A DNA stretch of 64,000 nucleotides from the NCBI RefSeq assembly GCF_011420305.2, contig NZ_CP061769.1, positions 1,537,001 through 1,601,000 of the forward strand, written 5' to 3'. The DNA comes from Nocardioides ochotonae. Its GTDB lineage: Bacteria > Actinomycetota > Actinomycetes > Propionibacteriales > Nocardioidaceae. The position numbers and the translations under genes are program-made. How positions within the stretch are numbered: the first letter of the stretch is position 1; each line of letters starts with the position of its first letter. A model generated the notes under the pieces. It was not told the origin of the DNA and searched no databases. It saw nothing but the letters and a program-made list of their open reading frames with translations. This document shows, in pieces, positions 44,721 to 52,280 of the stretch.

Positions 44721-45626
44721 ATGGAAGAGCTCGAGTTCGACGGTCGCACCGTCATCGTGACCGGCGCCGGGCGCGGCATCGGGCGCGCATACGCCCTGCT
44801 GCTCGCGGCGCGTGGCGCGCAGGTCGTCGTCGCCGACCTCGGCGCCCGCACCGACGGGATGGGCATCGAGGGGGACGACCCGGCCGCCGACGTCGTGGCG
44901 GAGATCGAGGCCGCGGGAGGTCGAGCCATCGGCGTCCGCTCCGACGTCTCGACGCCCGAGGGCGCCCAGGCGATCGTGGACGCGGCCCTCGTCGCGTTCG
45001 GCGGCATCGACGCGGTCATCAACAACGCAGGCATCGTGCGGGTGGCCGACTGGCTGGAGGTGGGCGCCGAGGAGTTCCAGCGTCACGTCGACGTGCACTA
45101 CCTGGGCTCGCTGTGGGTCGCCAAGGCCGCGTGGCCGCACCTGTTGGCGTCCGGCTCCGGCCGGATCGTCAACACCATCTCCCCGGCCATGCTCGGCAAC
45201 CCGATGATGGTGCACTACGGCGGCTCCAAGGGCGCCGTCTACGCCCTCACCCGCAACCTCGCGCTCGAAGGCCTCGAGCACGGGATCAAGGTCAACGCGG
45301 TCTCTCCAGGGGCAGGCACCCGGATGGCGGAGGCGGCGGCGGACTCGCTCAGCCCCGAGATCATGGAGTACATGCGCACCGCGCTGACCCCCGAGCTGGT
45401 CGCGCCGCTGGGCGTCTACCTCGCCCACCCGGCCGCCGATGTCACCGGCGAGGCGTTCAACGTCGCCGGCGGGATGGTGAACCGGATGGCGGTGGTCAAC
45501 ACCCAGGGGATCTACGACACCGAGCTGACCGTCGAGAAGATCGCCGACTCCTTCGACCAGATCATGACCATCAACGACGCGGCCCAGCCGCAGGTCGTGG
45601 CCATCCCGGTCATGCCCGGTGCGTGA
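44721..45626 (+). CDS. SDR family oxidoreductase, MFE2-like
   Basis: A 301-residue SDR with intact TGAGRGIGRA near residue 14, NNAG near residue 96 and catalytic YGGSK near residue 169. The N-terminus (DGRTVIVTG, then VVADLG) and the long C-terminus resemble the dehydrogenase domain of peroxisomal multifunctional enzyme 2 and actinobacterial homologues acting on 3-hydroxyacyl-CoA. Some relatives act on free alcohols, so it may instead oxidise the P450 product. GAGGAG precedes the ATG. Confidence 0.86.
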   Translation: MEELEFDGRTVIVTGAGRGIGRAYALLLAARGAQVVVADLGARTDGMGIEGDDPAADVVAEIEAAGGRAIGVRSDVSTPEGAQAIVDAALVAFGGIDAVINNAGIVRVADWLEVGAEEFQRHVDVHYLGSLWVAKAAWPHLLASGSGRIVNTISPAMLGNPMMVHYGGSKGAVYALTRNLALEGLEHGIKVNAVSPGAGTRMAEAAADSLSPEIMEYMRTALTPELVAPLGVYLAHPAADVTGEAFNVAGGMVNRMAVVNTQGIYDTELTVEKIADSFDQIMTINDAAQPQVVAIPVMPGA

Positions 45627-45635
45627 GGAGACCCG

Positions 45636-46853
45636 ATGAACCAGATCGCGACCGACTACCCCTTCGCGCCCGTGTCCGCGGCCGAGGCCGCCGAGCGCTA
45701 CCGGGCCATCGCGGCCGACCGGCCGATGACCAAGGTGACGATGCCCTTCGGCGGCGACGCGTGGGTGATCCACCGCACCGAGGCGGCACGGGCCATGCTC
45801 GGTGACCCCCGCTTCGTGCGCGAGCCCTTCCGCACCGGCGAGCGGGTGGTGCCCTACTTCGTCGAGTTCCCCGAGTTCCTGCGCCAGACGTTGCAGTTCG
45901 AGGACCCGCCCCACCACACCAAGCTGCGCCGGCTGGTGCAGAAGGCGATCTCGCCCAAGCAGGTCCGGGCGATGCGCGACAGTGCTGTCGCCTACGCCAA
46001 CTCGCTGATCGACGAGATGGTCGCCAAGGGCGACACTGCCGACCTGGTCCACGACTACGCGCTGCCGCTGCCCATCCAGATGCTCTGCAACCTCCTGGGG
46101 GTCCCCCCGGAGGACCACGACAAGTTCGAGAAGTGGGCCTCCTCGACGCTGGCCGTCGCCGGGATGTCCGAGGACGACGTGGTCGCCAACATGGCCGAGC
46201 TCTACATGTACGTCGTGGAGCTGATCCAGCTGCGCCGCCGCGAGCCGCTGGACGACCTGATCTCCAGCCTGGCCAACGCCCGCGACAAGGACGACACCCT
46301 GACCGACGAGGAGATCTTGCCGATCGCGATGCTCCTCGTGGTCGCGGGCTTCGACAACACGGCCAACTTCATCACCACCGGGATCGCGAGCCTGCTGCAG
46401 CACCCTGCCCAGCTCGAGCTCTTCCTCACCGACCCGGACGGGCTGGCCCCGACGGCCACCGAGGAGACCCTGCGCCACGGCCGCTTCTCCCTCGGCATCC
46501 CGGTGGCCGGCGGCGGCGCGCTCGTGCCCTTCGTGGCCACCGAGGACGTCGAGATCGACGGGCAGCTGGTCGCTGAGGGGGAGGCGATCATGATCGACCC
46601 CGGCGCCACGGCCCACGACGGCATCGCGCTGCCGGACGCCGAGCGGTTCGACATCACCCGGCAGAACAACCCGCAGCTGACCCTCAGCTACGGGCTGCAC
46701 CACTGCCTGGGCGCGCCGCTGGCCCGCATGGAGATGCAGGTCGCCCTGGCCGAGCTCTTCAAGCGGCTCCCGCAGATCCGGCTGACGAGCACACCGGTCA
46801 TCAACCACGATCACCTGAGCCAGCCGATCACACGCCTCGACGCGACCTGGTGA
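45636..46853 (+). CDS. cytochrome P450 with Asn at the conserved I-helix Thr position
   Basis: A soluble 405-residue bacterial P450. ExxR is E277-R280 and the heme-ligand loop LSYGLHHCLG gives Cys357. Two features are unusual. The I-helix reads AGFDNTAN with Asp240-Asn241 where most P450s have acid-Thr; P450cin (CYP176A1) also has Asn there. The loop has Leu-Ser where FG is nearly invariant. It is encoded just before a 2Fe-2S ferredoxin and reductase, so a three-component class I hydroxylase is expected. Substrate possibly a terpenoid or steroid (inference). Confidence 0.9.
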   Translation: MNQIATDYPFAPVSAAEAAERYRAIAADRPMTKVTMPFGGDAWVIHRTEAARAMLGDPRFVREPFRTGERVVPYFVEFPEFLRQTLQFEDPPHHTKLRRLVQKAISPKQVRAMRDSAVAYANSLIDEMVAKGDTADLVHDYALPLPIQMLCNLLGVPPEDHDKFEKWASSTLAVAGMSEDDVVANMAELYMYVVELIQLRRREPLDDLISSLANARDKDDTLTDEEILPIAMLLVVAGFDNTANFITTGIASLLQHPAQLELFLTDPDGLAPTATEETLRHGRFSLGIPVAGGGALVPFVATEDVEIDGQLVAEGEAIMIDPGATAHDGIALPDAERFDITRQNNPQLTLSYGLHHCLGAPLARMEMQVALAELFKRLPQIRLTSTPVINHDHLSQPITRLDATW

Positions 46854-46860
46854 GCGCGCG

Positions 46861-47178
46861 ATGCCCAAGGTCTTCTACACCCAGCCCGACGGGACCGTCG
46901 TCGCCGTCGCGGCCAGCCCCGGGGACTCGGTCATGGCCACCGCCGTGCGCAACGGGGTCTCCGGCGTGGTCGGCCAGTGTGGGGGCTCGCTGTCCTGTGC
47001 GACCTGCCACGTCTATGTCGACGAGGCGCACCGCGACGAGCTCGGCACGCCCGGCGAGGACGAGGACGAGATGCTCGACTGCACCGCGAGCGACCGCGAG
47101 GACTCCTCGCGGCTGTCCTGCCAGCTGATCATCGGCGAGGGGGACGTGCACGTGACGGTGCCGCCCGAGCAGCTGTGA
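46861..47178 (+). CDS. 2Fe-2S ferredoxin, adrenodoxin/putidaredoxin type
   Basis: A 105-residue ferredoxin with cluster Cys residues in GQCGGSLSCATC near residues 39-48 and RLSCQL near residue 88, the C-x5-C-x2-C-x(n)-C layout of vertebrate-type ferredoxins. It should pass electrons from the downstream reductase to the P450. Its ATG lies 7 nt after the P450 stop and its stop overlaps the reductase GTG. Confidence 0.92.
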   Translation: MPKVFYTQPDGTVVAVAASPGDSVMATAVRNGVSGVVGQCGGSLSCATCHVYVDEAHRDELGTPGEDEDEMLDCTASDREDSSRLSCQLIIGEGDVHVTVPPEQL

Positions 47179-48446
47179 GCCGCGACGACGACGTCCTGGT
47201 CGTCGGCGCGGGGCAGGCAGGCGTCCAGGTCGCGTGCCTGCTGCGCGACGCCGGCCACCGGGGCGCCGTCACGCTGGTGGGCGAGGAGCCGGTGCCGCCG
47301 TACCAGCGCCCGCCGCTGTCCAAGGGGTTCCTGACCGGGTCGCTGGGTGCGGACGCGCTGGCGTTGCGGGACCAGGACTACTGGGGCGCCCGGGACATCG
47401 GACTGGTCCTCGGGGAGGCCGTGACCGAGGTGGTCCGTGGCGGGCACGGCTCGGGTCGTGCCCGCACCGACCGGGGCCGCACCGTGGCCTTCGACCGCCT
47501 GGTCCTGGCCACGGGGGCGACGCCACGGCGACTCGACGTGCCTGGCGGTGACGCCGACGGCGTGCTCACCCTGCGCACCCTCGCCGACGCCGGGCGGCTG
47601 CGCGACCGGCTCCGCGCCGCGCGGGACGTCGTGGTCGTCGGCGGCGGCTTCATCGGGCTCGAGGTCGCAGCCACCGCCGCGGCGCTCGGCGCCCGGGTCG
47701 TCGTCCTCGAGGCCGGCTCGCGGATCCTGGGCCGGGTCGTGAGCGAGGCGACCGCGCAGCACCTCGCCGCGCACCACCACGCGAACGGCGTGGAGATCCG
47801 CACGCGTGCGCGGATCGTCGAGGTCGTCACCGACGGCGGCGACGCGCGGGCGGTCCTCACCACCGATGGCGCCGTCAGGGCCGACCTGGTGCTGGTGGGC
47901 ATCGGCGCCGCGCCGCGCACCGGGCTGGCCGCCTCCCTCGGCCTGCGGACCGACGGCGGCGTCGTGGTCGACGAGCACGCCCTCGCCTCGGACGGCACGA
48001 CCCTGGCCGTCGGCGACTGCACGGTCCTGGCCGACCCCACCCCCTGGGGCGACGGCGAGACCTCGGTGCGGCTCGAGAGCGTGGACCACGCCGTCGAGCA
48101 CGCCGCGACGGCTGTCCGGACGATCCTCGGCGAGTCGACGCCGCACACGGCGGTGCCGTGGTTCTGGTCCGACCAGGGCAGCGCCAAGCTCCAGATCGTC
48201 GGGCTGCGCCGCCCTGGCGACGTGGCCACCCTGCGTCCCTCCGGCTCCGGGCGGCATGTGGTGGGCTTCCACCGCCGCGGACGGCTCGTCGCCGCCGAGG
48301 TCGTCGGCTCCCCGGCCGAGTTCATGGCACTGCGCACCCTGCTGGGCGCCCGCCACCCGGTGCCGGTCGAGGTGTTCGCGGACCCCGAGGTGGCGCTGCG
48401 CCAGCTGGCCAAGCAGGCGCGCAGCGCCACGGTCACCGCGCGCTGA
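47175..48446 (+). CDS. FAD-dependent ferredoxin reductase
   Basis: A 423-residue NAD(P)H:ferredoxin reductase of the putidaredoxin-reductase type. FAD-binding GAGQAGVQVA lies near residue 11, ATGATPRRLD near residue 112, NAD(P)-binding GGGFIGLEVAATAAALG near residue 158 and the second FAD motif AVGDCTVLADP near residue 277. GTG 47175 overlaps the ferredoxin stop as GTGA. It completes the P450 electron chain and ends this unit at a hairpin. Confidence 0.91.
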   Translation: MSRDDDVLVVGAGQAGVQVACLLRDAGHRGAVTLVGEEPVPPYQRPPLSKGFLTGSLGADALALRDQDYWGARDIGLVLGEAVTEVVRGGHGSGRARTDRGRTVAFDRLVLATGATPRRLDVPGGDADGVLTLRTLADAGRLRDRLRAARDVVVVGGGFIGLEVAATAAALGARVVVLEAGSRILGRVVSEATAQHLAAHHHANGVEIRTRARIVEVVTDGGDARAVLTTDGAVRADLVLVGIGAAPRTGLAASLGLRTDGGVVVDEHALASDGTTLAVGDCTVLADPTPWGDGETSVRLESVDHAVEHAATAVRTILGESTPHTAVPWFWSDQGSAKLQIVGLRRPGDVATLRPSGSGRHVVGFHRRGRLVAAEVVGSPAEFMALRTLLGARHPVPVEVFADPEVALRQLAKQARSATVTAR

Positions 48447-48448
48447 GT

Positions 48449-48476
48449 GCCGGCCCACCCCGGCCCGGGGGCCGGC
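48449..48476. terminator. hairpin between convergent reductase and lipoprotein genes
   Basis: GCCGGCCC and GGGCCGGC pair over 8 bp around a 12-nt GC-rich loop in the 29-bp convergent gap. No T-run is present, so termination is plausible rather than certain. Confidence 0.45.
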
Positions 48477-48778
48477 TACGGCTCGCGGACTGCGACGACG
48501 TGCGCCGGATCGAAGCCCCCGAGGGACCACAGGGCGACCTGGCCCGGGTCGTCCGCGAAGTACGTCCCGACGGCGTCTCGCCCCACGTCCGCGCACGACG
48601 ACTCCTCGCCCTGCCCGAGCGACACCGCATCCCGCGTGGTGGACCCGCCCTCGAGGTAGACGGTGCCCTCGAACCGCACCGCCGTCGTGCAGTCCGCTGT
48701 CGCACCTCCTCCGGTTGCCGACGGTGAGCACCCGGAGAGGCCCGCGGCCACGACAAGAGCGCACGCGGTCCGCACCAT
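48476..48778 (-). CDS. small DUF6281-like lipoprotein
   Basis: A secreted lipoprotein of about 100 residues. The signal peptide MVRTACALVVAAGLSGC ends in a lipobox, giving an acylated Cys near residue 17. The mature part has CTTAVRFEGTVYLEGG and one further Cys in ESSCADVG, resembling short DUF6281-type lipoproteins of streptomycetes; function unknown. ATG 48778 is preferred because a start nine codons earlier puts charged residues before the signal. It lies apart from the catabolic operons. Confidence 0.6.
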   Translation of the reverse strand: MVRTACALVVAAGLSGCSPSATGGGATADCTTAVRFEGTVYLEGGSTTRDAVSLGQGEESSCADVGRDAVGTYFADDPGQVALWSLGGFDPAHVVAVREP

Positions 48779-48812
48779 CCCGTCCGCCTTCCCGGCGCTG
48801 CTCACGCCGCGC

Positions 48813-49823
48813 TCACCGGGCGCTGAGCTCCTGCGTGGCGGGAGACCGGATCAGTCCGTCCGTGCCGACCCGGTGGTGCAGCAGCGTGTCGACGTACGCC
48901 GCGATGTACGGCGTCCACAGCTCGCGCTCGGCGCGCCCCAGGTCGGTGGTGAGCACGCCGAACGTGCTCATCTGCAGCTCGAAGATGCCGTCGACCAGCT
49001 GTCGGCCCCGGCGCGAGACCCGCACCCGGGTGCTGCGCTTGTCGAACTCGTCGACCGCGCGGTCCAGGTGGCCGGCCTTGACCAGGTCGGCGACGCGCTT
49101 GCTGGCCTGCGAGGGGTCGATCGCCAGACGTGCCGCGACCTCGGCGATCGACAGCGGGCCGGTCTGCGAGATCACCTGGAGGGTCAGGAACCCGGTCTCG
49201 CTCACCGTGGCGGCCTTGATGTCGAGCAGCACCTTGAAGCCGCCGGAGAGCGCCACCCAGGTGACGATCCCGATCATCGCGTGCAGGAAGAAGCGGGTCG
49301 CCGGGTCGTAGTCCTCTCCCGCGAGCTCCACCCACCGGTCCGCGACGGCCGGGCGCGGGCTGTCGGGCAGTGCCTCGCTGAAGCGGTGCAGGACCAGGGC
49401 GAACCAGCTCCCGAGCACCTCGATCTGCTCCGGGCTCCAGGTCGCGATGGCGGCCAGGTAGTCCTGGCTCCAGGCCACCAGCCAGGCGTCCATGAGGGCG
49501 GCGGTCTCCGGCGACAGGGAGAGTAGCGTGCGCCGACGGTCCTGCGGATCGGTGCTCCGGGCGAGGTGGCCGGCCTTGTGCAGCGCGCTCGCCTGACGCG
49601 AGGCCTGGGTGATGTCGATGCCGAGCTCGCGGGCGACGACGCCGGTCGCCGCCGGCTCGCGCCCGTGGAGCAGCTCCAGGAAGCGCAGGTCCGAGGGCGG
49701 CAGGTCGATGCCGGTCACCGCTCTCAGTCGCCGGGAGTGACTACGCGTTCCGGCGGTCAGCGCGATTGCGTTCACCAATCGGAGGGTCGCCTCTTCGAGG
49801 GCCCGGTCCTTGGACGTGCTCAC
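48813..49823 (-). CDS. regulator with two MarR-type winged-helix domains
   Basis: A 336-residue protein with two MarR-like DNA-binding regions. Domain 1 (about 20-130) has the recognition helix in ARELGIDITQASRQASALHKAG and wing DPQDRRRTLLSLS; domain 2 (about 210-320) repeats it with ARLAIDPSQASKRVADLVKAG and a wing near RSTRVRVSRRG. MarR proteins are normally homodimers of about 150 residues, so one chain may mimic a dimer. GTG 49823 follows GAAGGA. A GTCAC/GTGAC palindrome upstream may be its operator. Confidence 0.85.
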   Translation of the reverse strand: MSTSKDRALEEATLRLVNAIALTAGTRSHSRRLRAVTGIDLPPSDLRFLELLHGREPAATGVVARELGIDITQASRQASALHKAGHLARSTDPQDRRRTLLSLSPETAALMDAWLVAWSQDYLAAIATWSPEQIEVLGSWFALVLHRFSEALPDSPRPAVADRWVELAGEDYDPATRFFLHAMIGIVTWVALSGGFKVLLDIKAATVSETGFLTLQVISQTGPLSIAEVAARLAIDPSQASKRVADLVKAGHLDRAVDEFDKRSTRVRVSRRGRQLVDGIFELQMSTFGVLTTDLGRAERELWTPYIAAYVDTLLHHRVGTDGLIRSPATQELSAR

Positions 49824-49846
49824 GACGCCGTTCCTTCCGGTGGTGG

Positions 49847-49883
49847 GTCACTCAGGTGACAGCTGTGGCTCTCAACCTAAAGC
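49847..49883 (+). promoter_or_regulatory. promoter and palindromic operator between MarR-like gene and OYE operon
   Basis: GTCACTCAGGTGAC (49847-49860) is a palindrome with 5-bp arms. Its right arm overlaps a possible -35, GTGACA (49856-49861), 16 bp before TAAAGC (49878-49883). This layout would let the divergent MarR-like protein block rightward transcription. Confidence 0.45.
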
Positions 49884-49911
49884 GTTCTCGACAGATCTTG
49901 GAGAGGTGGCC

Positions 49912-50076
49912 ATGAAAGCCGTGAGCACTACCAGTCAGTGGGAGTACGAGACCGACGTGCTGATCGCGGGGAGCGCGGCCGGCGCCCAGACGGTGACCCA
50001 CGCAGTGACCCAGACCGAAAGCCAGACGGCGACCCGGCCAGTGACCCAGGCCCACACCCACCAGGAGACACGATGA
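49912..50076 (+). pseudogene. truncated N-terminus of a KSTD-like FAD dehydrogenase running into a 12-bp repeat
   Basis: The ORF starts ATG after GGAGAGG and encodes 54 residues. The first 25 resemble N-termini of FAD-binding ketosteroid-dehydrogenase-like proteins: WEYETDVLIAGSAAGA corresponds to a dinucleotide-binding strand and GxGxxG turn, with Ala at the middle Gly. The rest is tetrapeptide repeats from the 12-bp repeat at 49993-50064, then a stop whose TGA overlaps the next ATG. The FAD domain and the remainder are missing. It may survive as a translated leader for the OYE gene. Confidence 0.6.
49993..50064. repeat. degenerate 12-bp tandem repeat, six units
   Basis: Six consecutive 12-mers, consensus GTGACCCAGNCC (units start at 49993, 50005, 50017, 50029, 50041 and 50053), encode VTHA, VTQT, ESQT, ATRP, VTQA and HTHQ. 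Units 3 and 6 are most diverged. The unit matches that at 1088-1123. Confidence 0.8.
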
Positions 50077-51248
50077 CCACCGACCTCTTCGGACCCGTGC
50101 GGCTCGGCCCGCTCACCCTGCGCAACCGGGTGATCAAGGCGGCCACCTACGAGAACGCCGCCCGGCGGGGCGAGGTGACCGACCGGCTGATCGACTTCCA
50201 CGTCCGGCACGCCCGCGGCGGGGTCGCGATGACCACCGTGGCCTACTGCGCGGTCTCGCCCGAGGGGCGCACGGACGGCCACCAGATCGTGTGGCGCGAC
50301 GAGGCCCGGGCCGGGCTGGTGCGGCTCACCGAGGCCGTGCACCGCGAAGGTGCGGCGATCTCGGCCCAGATCGGCCACTCGGGGCCGGTGGGCGACCCGC
50401 GCGCGACGAAGATGAAGGCGCTCTCGCCCTCGCCGTACTTCAACCCCCAGGCATTCACCCGCACCCGCCAGGCCACCCGCGCCGACCTGACGCGCATCGT
50501 GGCCCAGCACGGCGCCGCCGCACGGATGGCCGAGGAGACCGGGTTCGACGCGGTCGAGGTGCACATCGGGCACAACTACCTGGCCAGCTCGTTCCTCTCC
50601 CCGAAGCTGAACAAGCGCAACGACGAGTACGGCGGGTCGCTGGAGAACCGCGCCCGGGTGGCGCGCGACTCCCTGCGCGCGGTCCGCGACGCGGTGGGGG
50701 ACCGGATCGCGATCATCGCGAAGATGAACATGGCCGACGGGGTCCCGGGCGGGTTCTGGCTCGACGAGGCCCTCCGGGTGGCCACCTGGATCGAGCAGGA
50801 CGGCAGCGTCGACGCCCTCGAGATGACCGAGGGCAGCTCGTTGCTCAATCCCATGTACCTGTTCCGCGGTGACGCGCCGATCGCCCAGTTCGCCCAGGCC
50901 GTGGGGGAGCCGGTGGGCACCGCGATCAGGCTGGTGGGCAAGAGGTTCCTGCGCGAGTACCCCTACGAGGACCTCTACCTGCTCGAGCACGCCCGCCAGG
51001 TCCGCGCGGCCGTCCGGCTGCCGCTGGTGCTGCTGGGCGGCGTCACCAGCTCGGCGGGCGTGCAGACCGCCGTGGACAACGGCTTCGAGTTCGTGGCGAT
51101 GGGGCGGGCGCTGCTGCGCGAGCCCGATCTGGTCGCGACCATGGCGCGCGACTCCTCGGCGCGCTCGCTGTGCATCCACTGCAACCGCTGCATGGCCACG
51201 ATCTACGGCGGGACCCGGTGCGTGCTCGTCGAGCCGCAGGGGAGGTGA
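50073..51248 (+). CDS. NADH:flavin oxidoreductase, OYE family
   Basis: A 391-residue FMN TIM-barrel enzyme reducing C=C bonds of enones or enoyl compounds. PVRLGPLTLRNRVIKAA opens the barrel, AAISAQIGHSG lies near residue 95 and EVHIGHNYLASSFLSP near residue 165, the active-site region. The C-terminus carries CIHCNRCM plus a later Cys, like the 4Fe-4S loop of 2,4-dienoyl-CoA reductases, but the FAD/NAD module is absent. Its ATG overlaps the stop of the KSTD-like fragment, so translation is probably coupled to it. Confidence 0.84.
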   Translation: MTTDLFGPVRLGPLTLRNRVIKAATYENAARRGEVTDRLIDFHVRHARGGVAMTTVAYCAVSPEGRTDGHQIVWRDEARAGLVRLTEAVHREGAAISAQIGHSGPVGDPRATKMKALSPSPYFNPQAFTRTRQATRADLTRIVAQHGAAARMAEETGFDAVEVHIGHNYLASSFLSPKLNKRNDEYGGSLENRARVARDSLRAVRDAVGDRIAIIAKMNMADGVPGGFWLDEALRVATWIEQDGSVDALEMTEGSSLLNPMYLFRGDAPIAQFAQAVGEPVGTAIRLVGKRFLREYPYEDLYLLEHARQVRAAVRLPLVLLGGVTSSAGVQTAVDNGFEFVAMGRALLREPDLVATMARDSSARSLCIHCNRCMATIYGGTRCVLVEPQGR

Positions 51249-51358
51249 GGGCGCGACCGCGGAGAAAAAAATACTTGAACAAAAGCATGTAAATGACTTC
51301 CGTGATCGACGTCACCTTCCTAGGATCGGGGCAACTCGTTCGCCTGGAGGTGCCTCGA
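51249..51358 (+). promoter_or_regulatory. A/T-rich promoter region of the IclR gene
   Basis: An unusually A-rich patch (51262-51296) with an A7 run and TTGAAC at 51275 stands out in this GC-rich DNA, like an UP element or operator. TTCCGT and TAGGAT, 17 bp apart further downstream, could be -35/-10. CTGGAGG precedes ATG 51359. Confidence 0.4.
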
Positions 51359-52135
51359 ATGACCGTTGTGCTGGAGCCGGCTCCCGACCTCGCCGGGCGC
51401 CCCCCGTCGATGGTCGAGCGGATGACGCTGATCATGGATGCCTTCGGCGGTTCGAAGTCCCGGCTCCTGCTCGAGGAGATCGTCGAGCGCAGCGGTCTGC
51501 CTCGGTCGACCGCGCACCGCATCCTCGAGCAGCTGATCCGGCTGCACTGGGTCGAGCACGACCGCGTCGGCTACCGGCTGGGTCGCCGCATCCACGAGTG
51601 GGGGGCGCGTGAGCACGCCCACTCCGACCTGCGGGCCGCTGCCTCGCCGTGGCTCCACGACCTCGCCCTGCGCACCGACTTGGTCGTGCACCTGGCGGTC
51701 CTCAGCGGTCCGGAGATCGAGTACCTCGACAAGATCGGGGGTCGCCGGGTGATGGCGGTCGCCTCGCGGGTCGGCGGCCGGGCCCCGGCCCACAGCACCT
51801 CCCTGGGCAAGGCGATCCTCGCCTGGCTGCCGCCCGAGCAGGTCGACAGGTTCTACGCCGACGGGTTCCCGCCGTCCGTCGGGGGTGCGCCGTCCAGCGT
51901 GCTCGAGCTGCACCAGGAGCTGGCCCGGGTCCGCCACGCCGGCGGGGTGGCGCGCGAGAGCGACGAGTGCGTCACGGGCGTGGCCTGCGTGGGGGCAGCC
52001 GTCCGCGGGCCCGCGGGTCCGGTCGGCGCGATCTCGCTGGTGGGCTCCTCCGACATGCGGCTGGACCGGCTCGTCCCGCTGGTGCGCGACACCGCGCAGC
52101 GCATCGCCCGGGACATGTTCGGCGAGCGCTGCTGA
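51359..52135 (+). CDS. IclR family transcriptional regulator
   Basis: A 258-residue regulator. An N-terminal winged helix (about residues 15-80) has VERSGLPRSTAHRILEQLIRL as recognition region (partly quoted). The IclR effector domain (about 95-250) includes LDKIGGRRVMAVASRVGGR and HSTSLGKAILAWLP. Such proteins bind pathway metabolites and control neighbouring catabolic genes. ATG 51359 is preferred to an ATG 22 codons upstream because it follows CTGGAGG and begins just before the HTH. Likely target: the HsaA-like gene and nearby operons. Confidence 0.88.
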   Translation: MTVVLEPAPDLAGRPPSMVERMTLIMDAFGGSKSRLLLEEIVERSGLPRSTAHRILEQLIRLHWVEHDRVGYRLGRRIHEWGAREHAHSDLRAAASPWLHDLALRTDLVVHLAVLSGPEIEYLDKIGGRRVMAVASRVGGRAPAHSTSLGKAILAWLPPEQVDRFYADGFPPSVGGAPSSVLELHQELARVRHAGGVARESDECVTGVACVGAAVRGPAGPVGAISLVGSSDMRLDRLVPLVRDTAQRIARDMFGERC

Positions 52136-52193
52136 GCATCGCGGGGGTCGCCCTCGGCGGCGGCGAACCCGGCTGACGCCGGTCGCTTCCGGG

Positions 52194-52218
52194 GAGGCTC
52201 CCGATGACCGGGAGCCTC
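52194..52218 (+). terminator. hairpin after the IclR gene
   Basis: GAGGCTCCCG and CGGGAGCCTC pair perfectly over 10 bp around ATGAC, 59 nt after the IclR stop. No T-run follows. It would separate the regulator transcript from the HsaA-like gene, whose own promoter I cannot identify. Confidence 0.55.
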
Positions 52219-52280
52219 GCCGTCACCGGGACCGGGCGCCGCCACTGTGACCGCACCCATCCAGCCAGGAGGCTTCCACG

